Shown: positions 18,958-26,277 of the stretch, piece after piece | Layout: every line of letters starts with the position of its first letter | Position numbering within the stretch: the first letter of the stretch is position 1 | Source of the DNA: Tritrichomonas musculus | Taxonomy: Eukaryota > Parabasalia > Tritrichomonadida > Tritrichomonadidae | Length of the DNA stretch: 64,000 bases | Direction of reading: 5' to 3' | NCBI GenBank assembly: GCA_039105265.1 | Contig: JAPFFF010000009.1 | Span: 744,001 to 808,000, forward strand | Translations under genes and position numbers: made by a program | Notes under the pieces: generated by a model | What the model saw: only the letters and a program-made list of their open reading frames with translations | Told to the model about the DNA's origin: nothing | Database searches by the model: none

Positions 18958-21879
18958 CTATCGTGAAGAAGGCTGGAAATAAAATCCAGGACAATTTACA
19001 TGAAGATATTGGTAATTCCTCATTTCATAATTTTCATCATCAAAAGCAGATTTCAAATAATAAAGGCCCTTATTCACAGATTTTAAATTATTAATTCCTT
19101 GAATAAGTAGCATTCCAAGTTCTTCTCTCGCCGGACCACTTCCATTGTCAGCATACCGTGTAAGAAGATCAATAACAGGTTTTGTATCAACACTTCCGCT
19201 CTTCATTGCGTCAACAATTGCATGAATGGCCTCATAATCAGGTGCCCAAGTGCACTTTTCGCTTCCGCTTCTCAAATAGCTAATTGCTTCAGCTTGCCTT
19301 CCGCTTTTCGCAATTTTGGAACCATTAATAATATTGTAGCATCCTTCATGCGAGGAAGATGACAATGGCGTTAAATTATTATCAACAAAATAGTCAAAAG
19401 CTGATCTATAATTTTTAAGAAAGCTGTTCTCAAGTAAAGAAACTGCTTTAGAAGCAGAGGAGCTCTCGATGATAGCCTGATGATGAAGTATTCCTAAGAA
19501 AAACATTGCTGAAGGATCCGATTTTGCGTCATTTTGAAGTGAATCGAAAAATGATTTTGGTGCAATTTTGGCAAATTCAATAAAAGCTTTTGAAAAAGTT
19601 TTATATTCGTTTTTCAAGCAAAATTTAAGAGAAGTTTCCGCCTCACGCATTGCATTTTCTATGTCTCTGCCATTTTTCTTATTAACATTTTCTGAGCAGT
19701 AAAAATAGTTATATTTGTCATTCTCAACAAACAATTTAACCACAAGATAATTTGCATATAGATCATTAGCTTTTAATGCTTCTTTCAGGCATTTATCTGC
19801 TTCTTCAACATTACGATAACTCTTATTAGTGATGTAAATCTCAGCCAATTGTGATAAGCTTTCTCTCTTCCGCCCTTCTTTCCACGATTTATTGAAATAT
19901 CGAATTGCTTCGCCAACATCAACACGAATGCCAAGTCCTTTGTAAAGTTTCATTGCAAGCATATACATTGAATCAGTATGGCCACGATCAGCTGCTTCTT
20001 TGAATAGTTTTGTGGCTCGAATTATATTCAAATAAACCGTGTCACCTCTATCGTTATGAAGTGCATCATTATAAATTTCATCAACTGATCGTCCACTCAT
20101 GTTGCTTTTACCTCCAAATAGAAAAGAAGTCCCAAGAATTCTTGTTCCATTAAATTCTGGTTGTTTACTATTTTCGTTTGTTTTTACTGATGGAAATGTT
20201 GATCTATTAAATTGAATTGATGTTGAGTTATTTGAATTATTTCTTTTTTGTGTCTCATTCTGGTTTTTAACTAAATTATCAAAATCGCTGTAATCACTTG
20301 TATTACTGTTATTTTGATTATGTGCGTTTAAGTTCGTTTCGTTCTGATTTTTAAGAAAATTGTCGAAATCGCTGAAATCACTTGTTTCTTTACTGCTGGC
20401 GTCAGTCTCGTTGCCTTCAGAAGACGATAGCATAAGATTGCTATCAATGCAAAAGTTATCTGAAAGGTTATATGGGTTTATTGATTCGAGTTTAGGCTGA
20501 TTTTGGAGATCGTTAGGATATGGGAAAGTTTGTTTTTGTCGTGTTTGATTTGAAAAGGAATAAGATTGTTGTTGCGTAATTTGTCTTTGTAATTGTGGTA
20601 TAGGCGTTCTTGGAGTTTGCATTACTTGTTGTGGATGATAATTTGGATTTGGATTTTGGGCTTGATATGAAACCTTGTCTGGAAATGATTGAGTCTTTTG
20701 GCTCCTCCTGCTGGTTCTTGGTTGCGAATTGATTACTTGAGAAGCCACTTGAGAGGAATATGTCTTGCTCAAGGAAACTTGGCCTATTTCGGGCTTTGAC
20801 TGAGATTCGAAAATTTTGTCTTTTTGTATATCATTTGTTAAATAAGTTTTCTTCTCTCGTTTCGACTGCGTCGATTCTGATGCTTGTTCTTGTGGCTGCT
20901 CTTGATTCAAAAATGGATTAACTTGAATGGTCGGTCCAAAAGCTAAGTCAATATCACTTTTTTTTTTTATTTGGAAATAACTGCCAGGAGAAGTAGATAA
21001 TAACAAATTACGATAGTGCGCATAATTTTGACTATCAAAATTACAGCTTTTAATATTACTTAACGAATTTGTAAACTCGTTTTTATCGAGAATCAATAAT
21101 ATGTCACTTGATTTTGGACGTCCCATTGGATTATTAAATTTACACTTTTTAATTAAAGATTTAAAGCATTCTAATGATTGCAAATCGTTTTGGCTGATGA
21201 TATTTGCTGAATAAATAAAAATTTTTAATAATTTGTTGATTAAAACGCCATAAGCATAAACATCAATAGGAGGAAGTGAGCTTGGATCTAAAAAAGCATT
21301 TTGTTTTTTATTACTTATGATCTCTGGAGCAACATATTTATTATCTGAATTAACTTCGGAAATTCCAAAACCACTTAAGCATGGTTCATAGTTAGGTGTT
21401 AAAAGAACAGTACCTGCGCGTAAATCACGATGAACAAATGGAGGATTATGTAAATGCATTAAATTCATTGCATAAGCAACTCCATAGCAAATTTTCATAA
21501 AATGAGTTCCATTAAAAAATTGATATTTATTGTTTCTATTATTTGATTTAAATGATTTGATTAAATCTTTTACAGATCGGAGTGAGTAATAAGTATATAT
21601 TAGTGATGGAGGAATCTTTTGATTTCCTTTATAAAAACCAATTACATTTGCAAGACAAGGATGAGAAATCATATTTATTGATTCAACATTACGAGCTAAA
21701 CTTGAAAATTGAGATGAAGGTATTGAAGGAAATTCTTTGATAACAACAAATCGATTATCATTCTGAGATTCACGGGAAAGAAAAGTAGTATGGGGCAAAT
21801 TAAAAAAAAAGTCGTCGCTATTTTCATTTGATAATTTTTCTACAACAGTGTAATGGGATATATCAATTTGCTTTAGCAT
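18958..21879 (-). CDS. Protein kinase-like protein with Sel1 repeats (probable pseudokinase)
   Basis: The first true ATG is at 21879, giving 973 residues. An N-terminal kinase domain spans ~10-270: VVIKEF carries the ATP-binding Lys, FVHRDLRAGTVLL is the catalytic loop with HRD kept but the usual Asn replaced by Thr, and CLSGFGISEV stands where DFG should be, with Gly replacing the metal-binding Asp. YVAPEII and DVYAYGVLINKLL follow. This pattern suggests weak or no catalysis. Residues ~280-600 are Gln/Asn/Ser-rich and disordered. From ~625 there are Sel1-like helical repeats (ATKLFKEAADRGHTDSMYML; AIRYFNKSWKEGRKRESLSQ) that bind partners. Kinase-Sel1 fusions are a large family in trichomonads, so a signalling scaffold role is likely. 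It is divergent from the DRC7-like gene. Confidence 0.8.
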   Translation of the reverse strand: MLKQIDISHYTVVEKLSNENSDDFFFNLPHTTFLSRESQNDNRFVVIKEFPSIPSSQFSSLARNVESINMISHPCLANVIGFYKGNQKIPPSLIYTYYSLRSVKDLIKSFKSNNRNNKYQFFNGTHFMKICYGVAYAMNLMHLHNPPFVHRDLRAGTVLLTPNYEPCLSGFGISEVNSDNKYVAPEIISNKKQNAFLDPSSLPPIDVYAYGVLINKLLKIFIYSANIISQNDLQSLECFKSLIKKCKFNNPMGRPKSSDILLILDKNEFTNSLSNIKSCNFDSQNYAHYRNLLLSTSPGSYFQIKKKSDIDLAFGPTIQVNPFLNQEQPQEQASESTQSKREKKTYLTNDIQKDKIFESQSKPEIGQVSLSKTYSSQVASQVINSQPRTSRRSQKTQSFPDKVSYQAQNPNPNYHPQQVMQTPRTPIPQLQRQITQQQSYSFSNQTRQKQTFPYPNDLQNQPKLESINPYNLSDNFCIDSNLMLSSSEGNETDASSKETSDFSDFDNFLKNQNETNLNAHNQNNSNTSDYSDFDNLVKNQNETQKRNNSNNSTSIQFNRSTFPSVKTNENSKQPEFNGTRILGTSFLFGGKSNMSGRSVDEIYNDALHNDRGDTVYLNIIRATKLFKEAADRGHTDSMYMLAMKLYKGLGIRVDVGEAIRYFNKSWKEGRKRESLSQLAEIYITNKSYRNVEEADKCLKEALKANDLYANYLVVKLFVENDKYNYFYCSENVNKKNGRDIENAMREAETSLKFCLKNEYKTFSKAFIEFAKIAPKSFFDSLQNDAKSDPSAMFFLGILHHQAIIESSSASKAVSLLENSFLKNYRSAFDYFVDNNLTPLSSSSHEGCYNIINGSKIAKSGRQAEAISYLRSGSEKCTWAPDYEAIHAIVDAMKSGSVDTKPVIDLLTRYADNGSGPAREELGMLLIQGINNLKSVNKGLYYLKSAFDDENYEMRNYQYLHVNCPGFYFQPSSR

Positions 21880-22560
21880 CTGAAAATTTTGATTTTCTTT
21901 CAAATAAATTTTTCAAAATATCGAAAGTTTATGCAACGTTTTTTCATATAAAATATAATATTTCTATATCTTATTAAATACGTCATCACACTAATATTTT
22001 ATAATTTATTTATAATTTTAAATATAAAATAAATTGATATATTATGCTTAAATGTCATTTTTTTGAATAATTAACCAAAGCTGATAGAATAATTCTTTAT
22101 TGATTTATAATATTTTTATTCTCATATTTAAAAACTAATATCAAATGAAAACTCTATTTTAATATATAAAATATGATTATTTTAATGAAATAATTATATT
22201 TTAATTAATGTTTCCATTTTTAAACTTTTTGTATGTGTTTTATGAAATATTTATGAAAAATCGTTCAATTTTTTTTTTTTTGTTTTCAATTACAAATAAA
22301 AAAAAAAATTATGATGATCCTCGAAATGAGATGTTTTTGTAAAGTTATAAATTTATGAATAAAATTAATATATACCAATATTATGGTTGATATCTTTAAT
22401 AACGTTACAAATATGACTATTGTATCAGTTTATTTATTTTTTTTGAATTGAATATATTAAAAATACGTTATCATTATTTTGAATTCATTCAATATTTTAC
22501 AGCCGTTTATTTTTGTTAATCAAAAACACGTTAGAAATTTTCTAGATAATTAGTATAGAG
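21880..22560. promoter_or_regulatory. Divergent intergenic region, kinase-Sel1 and DRC7-like genes
   Basis: This 681-bp A+T-rich spacer separates two genes transcribed away from each other, so both promoters should be here. I see a TTCATTCA (Inr-like TCATTC) about 70 bp before the DRC7-like ATG and an ATACGTTA near 22463 that weakly resembles the GTACGTTTA motif. There is an AACGTTTTTT near 21936 on the kinase side. No gene is present. Confidence 0.3.
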
Positions 22561-25170
22561 ATGTCTCTTCCACCTATTTCAGAAAATGATATAACAGTAA
22601 CAATGGATCTTAACACCGCTATCGATCCTTTTGCAAGTGGAGTATCATCTGCTATTAGTTACAGACTTTCTTCATTGCTTCCTGTTTCATATCCTCCGCC
22701 AATTATTATTCCGAAAGAAGATCGTATTCAACAATATTATGATTCGAATGATAAACAACCTGATGATGAAATTGTTACGCCAGAATATCAACAGTTTCTT
22801 GACAAAATTGATGAATTTCTTGTTCAATTTCGTAAAGATAATCCTTACAGAGTGAAAATTTTTTTAACCGCAGAAAACGAAAATGGAACGCGTTATTTCC
22901 TTTCATCATTTATACGGCCTTCGGTTCTTCCTTTAATTGAAGCACATACTGTCGAACTAGCAGCCCAATTTGTAGCAAATCTATGCAATTATCAGATTCT
23001 TTTCGATTTTTTCTCGCCACCAAGATGCATGACAACACCCAATTTTACTGTCCAATCGCAAATTGGTGATTGTTATGATCTATCAATTCTTCTTGTGACA
23101 ATTTTAAATGGTATTGGATATGATTCATCTGTAATGATCGGATATGCTGATAGAGAACTTGCTTATGGTGATTTAAAGTATAAGCCATGCCCTGGAACCG
23201 CCAAAAAAGATGAAAAAGAAGATACTGATAATACCCCACACAATAAATATCTTAAAAAAGTTGAAGGCAGAATTCTTAATTTAAACTCAAGTTTTGTCAA
23301 CTTACAAAAAAATCCACCACCTCCAACTCCTCCTCCAATTGAATACCCTGATCCTCCTCCTGATGAATACGCTGGAAGAAGGATTATGGCATGGGTAATG
23401 GTAAAGTCAGCTCGTGTTGAAATTCCTAACACAATTTTTGTTGATGCTTCAACTGGAGATCAATATCCAATTACTTCTGATCTTTTTGGCTATGTCGAAC
23501 TCGCTTTTAACCACACCAATATATGGATCAACAAACAACCAAAGGAAGCAGCGCGTACTGAAGATTCAATGAACTTTGAAGACCGTGATCTTTGGATACC
23601 AGTTATAGATAATGGACTTAAAATTCCATCTCCTGTAATTCCACGTCTTCATATTCCTGATAATCTTATTTTCCAACGTTATCCAAAAGGAGAAAAAAAG
23701 CTTTTATGGCGAGACGCTCTTGAAGAACGATATGCAGCATATACAAGGCCTGATGGACTTGTCCGACGATTTTTCCTTTTCAACAACAATCTTAATGAAA
23801 TTTACGAAATCCGTGAACAGTTTGCTTCGCTTCGACAAAGATTAATTGAACGACAAATATTTCTTAAGCAAGAAGAAATGTGGGAAAAGTTTGAAAAAGG
23901 TCATCCTACTGCTGTTATATCACATAAAATTAAGCATGGCCAATGGAGACTTCTTGAATTTGAGCCAGGTCAACGTTTAGATTGTTTATTATCTAGATTA
24001 GAAGTTTTTGGTCAAAAGATTGTGGAAAAATTTGGACCAAGAGATGATGGACTTTGTGAGAGGAAAATCATTATTGTTCCAGATTCATCAACTACTACAT
24101 CAACCACCTTCCTTTATAAGGGAGGTCCTCGAGTTGAAAGAATGACTCAAAAATATCGAAGGAAGAACGAAGTTGTATCACACCATACAACAACATTTGC
24201 AGTTGAAGAAAACTTTTATAAAGTCTACTTTGATCGCGTTACAGATACAATGGGAGTTGTTTATCAACACCTTCCAGGTAGAATTACTCAATTTGTCATT
24301 GAATACAGAAAAGATCGAGATAAAGATAAGGAATATCTTCAAGAACCATCGAAATTTGACCCATTCCCACCAGAAATCGACCAATGGTATATGACAGAAA
24401 CTCAAAATCAATTATTAGCTATTCGAGAAAAAGGACAAAATGATGCCCGAAAAATTGCTGAAGAAATGGTTCAATGGGTTCAATTTAGGTGTGAAGAAGA
24501 AAGCCGACCATTCTTGAAGATGAAGAGTGTTGATGTTGTTCTCCATCGGAAACTTCACAAAGAGCAAGAACAATCAGACGTTATGGTCGAGCAGCCACCA
24601 CCAGAACCTAAAGCAGAAGGCGAAGGTGATGATTCGAACGCACAACAACAACTTTCTGCAAGTGATCCTCTTTGCGTTTATTTCCCAACAGACGGAAGAG
24701 AAATCAACGAAGTCGAAGCCCGTGCGATATTGGAAAGAGCAGAAACTGCGCTTATTAACAGACTTAATGAAGAAAATATTAATCTCCATACAAGATTACA
24801 GCAAGAACTTGTTCAATTGAAGAAGAAGACTTTGGAATTCGAAATGGATCAACATCAATCAATGTCAAAGAAACAAGGCGATGAGCATCAAGAATATTGT
24901 AATAAAAAGAACTTTTTAATTACTGTCCTTGAAAAGAGAATTAAAAGATTTGAGGAAACAGCTGCTAGAAAAATGTTTGATCTTCTTAAAAGTGTTAAAA
25001 ATCATCCAAAATTATCTCCTTTCTTAGGTGCTACAACTGTTTCGCAAGAAGAAGCTATGCAAATCGTTAAGAATAATTTAAGTGTGCAATCAGCTGATCA
25101 GACTGGTATGGATAAAACTAGAACTGGTATGAAGGACTCTAAAACCAGAACGAAAACTTTAAGAAAGTAA
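22561..25170 (+). CDS. DRC7: Dynein regulatory complex subunit 7-like protein
   Basis: The 869-residue protein has the layout of DRC7 (CCDC135), a linker component of the nexin-dynein regulatory complex of motile flagella. Residues ~100-200 form a transglutaminase-like domain: FTVQSQIGDCYDLSILLVTI with the family Cys, then NGIGYDSSVMIGYA. The Pro-rich stretch PPPPTPPPIEYPDPPPDEY follows, then MAWVMVKSARVEIP and NTIFVDASTGDQYPI, matching the DRC7 pattern of 'WV.V...R.V...F.d..TG..Y'. The usual His before Trp-Val is absent here, so peptide cleavage or crosslinking is unlikely. The rest contains DRC7-like beta segments and C-terminal coiled coils (~740-830). Trichomonads swim with several flagella, so an axonemal role fits. 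Confidence 0.85.
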   Translation: MSLPPISENDITVTMDLNTAIDPFASGVSSAISYRLSSLLPVSYPPPIIIPKEDRIQQYYDSNDKQPDDEIVTPEYQQFLDKIDEFLVQFRKDNPYRVKIFLTAENENGTRYFLSSFIRPSVLPLIEAHTVELAAQFVANLCNYQILFDFFSPPRCMTTPNFTVQSQIGDCYDLSILLVTILNGIGYDSSVMIGYADRELAYGDLKYKPCPGTAKKDEKEDTDNTPHNKYLKKVEGRILNLNSSFVNLQKNPPPPTPPPIEYPDPPPDEYAGRRIMAWVMVKSARVEIPNTIFVDASTGDQYPITSDLFGYVELAFNHTNIWINKQPKEAARTEDSMNFEDRDLWIPVIDNGLKIPSPVIPRLHIPDNLIFQRYPKGEKKLLWRDALEERYAAYTRPDGLVRRFFLFNNNLNEIYEIREQFASLRQRLIERQIFLKQEEMWEKFEKGHPTAVISHKIKHGQWRLLEFEPGQRLDCLLSRLEVFGQKIVEKFGPRDDGLCERKIIIVPDSSTTTSTTFLYKGGPRVERMTQKYRRKNEVVSHHTTTFAVEENFYKVYFDRVTDTMGVVYQHLPGRITQFVIEYRKDRDKDKEYLQEPSKFDPFPPEIDQWYMTETQNQLLAIREKGQNDARKIAEEMVQWVQFRCEEESRPFLKMKSVDVVLHRKLHKEQEQSDVMVEQPPPEPKAEGEGDDSNAQQQLSASDPLCVYFPTDGREINEVEARAILERAETALINRLNEENINLHTRLQQELVQLKKKTLEFEMDQHQSMSKKQGDEHQEYCNKKNFLITVLEKRIKRFEETAARKMFDLLKSVKNHPKLSPFLGATTVSQEEAMQIVKNNLSVQSADQTGMDKTRTGMKDSKTRTKTLRK

Positions 25171-25291
25171 TTTAATTATATTTTTTAATTATTAAAACTA
25201 AAATGATTTTTATAACTAAGCAAAAAATCATATTTCTTTTTATTTTAAAAATGGCTAATTTATTGAATAAAATGGTGAAATTTGTTACCAA

Positions 25292-25753
25292 ATGAATGAG
25301 CCTGTTCAGCAAATTATTCTACCAAAATGGAAGATGAATGATGATCAAACATATGATATGATAAACAAAGAGGAAGTGAAAGAATATAAAGTAATTAAAC
25401 AAGCAAAAGTTAATGACGATCTAAGCTCAACCTATTTGCCTTTTAACCAAACTGTATTATCAGCATTTCGAAAACTTACAATCGATTATCAATCTCCAAA
25501 TATCGAATTAACGGCAACAGAAATTTTTTCTCTTTGTGTTGGAGCTAAATATCACTCTTCTTTAGGCGTTATTCATACAATTAAACCAACACCAAATTAT
25601 TTTAGAAAAGTTGAAGCATCGTTAAAAAAATATTGTATTAAATCAGGTCAAAGATTTATTCTACCAAGAGTTACAAATCAGGATGGGGAAATCATTCCAT
25701 ATGAACCAATAAATCACCAACTGCCAAGAGGCAGAAGAAGTGCGAATACTTAG
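25292..25753 (+). CDS. Unknown 153-aa protein
   Basis: The compact protein begins MNEPVQQIILPKWKMNDDQT and has a conserved-looking centre (LTATEIFSLCVGAKYHSSLG; TPNYFRKVEASLKKYC) and a basic tail (QLPRGRRSANT). There is no signal peptide or membrane segment. I do not recognise the family. It lies 121 bp after the DRC7-like gene on the same strand, so it could share regulation with it, but trichomonad genes usually have their own promoters. The spacing and codon use match a real host gene. Confidence 0.6.
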   Translation: MNEPVQQIILPKWKMNDDQTYDMINKEEVKEYKVIKQAKVNDDLSSTYLPFNQTVLSAFRKLTIDYQSPNIELTATEIFSLCVGAKYHSSLGVIHTIKPTPNYFRKVEASLKKYCIKSGQRFILPRVTNQDGEIIPYEPINHQLPRGRRSANT

Positions 25754-25813
25754 ATTATCATAGATTGATATATACTTCTACTTTTAATTGCTTTTAATAT
25801 GATATGGCAATCG

Positions 25814-25887
25814 TTCAAAATGATATTGACTTTAAAATGTTCTTCACTATGTTTTGAAGAACATTTTAAAGTCAATATTATTTTGAA
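25814..25887. terminator. Strong 32-bp-arm hairpin between convergent genes
   Basis: Arms at 25814-25845 and 25856-25887 (starting TTCAAAATGATATTGACTTT) are complementary except for one G/A mismatch, around a 10-nt loop. It lies 61 bp after the stop of the 153-aa gene, in the spacer between convergent genes. It may act as a 3' end signal or be a fold-back MITE; the sequence alone does not decide. Confidence 0.6.
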
Positions 25888-26057
25888 GCAATGATATATT
25901 GCATATGTTAAAAGGTATGGTCAAACAAGTCATTTTTTAATCAATTCTAAGAGATTTTTAATAATTATAATAATTTCGTCTTATCATAGATCACATCAAT
26001 CGCTAATATGCGCATGTGAATATCCTATTGCTACTTTATTTCTTAAAAACAGTAGTA

Positions 26058-26213
26058 TTAATATATGTTTTTTTTTTTATTTTTTAATATAATATATAAT
26101 GAACTCTTGTTGATAAATCTAACAATAATAATAATAAAAACAATAAAACCGCTGAAATCAGCATTCCAGCAAAAGAAAAATCCGATAATATTTATAAGCA
26201 TTGAAAGCGCCAT
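26058..26213 (-). CDS. Possible tiny hydrophobic protein (51 aa)
   Basis: An ATG at 26213 opens 51 codons dominated by Ile, Phe and Leu (MALSMLINIIGFFFCWNADF and then FIVFIIIIVRFINK), which would make one or two membrane helices. It lies just downstream of the BspA-like gene on the same strand, in its 3' flank. In A+T-rich DNA such hydrophobic frames arise by chance, so this is a weak call. Confidence 0.2.
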   Translation of the reverse strand: MALSMLINIIGFFFCWNADFSGFIVFIIIIVRFINKSSLYIILKNKKKNIY

Positions 26214-26277
26214 AAAAAAGTTATTCTGTTAACTGGTTAGCCAATTAGCATTCATTACTAAACCAGGATCTAGATTA

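Noticed and set aside
23163-23432. Gly-rich frame on the minus strand within the DRC7-like gene
   Set aside because: It is the antisense of the Pro-rich linker.
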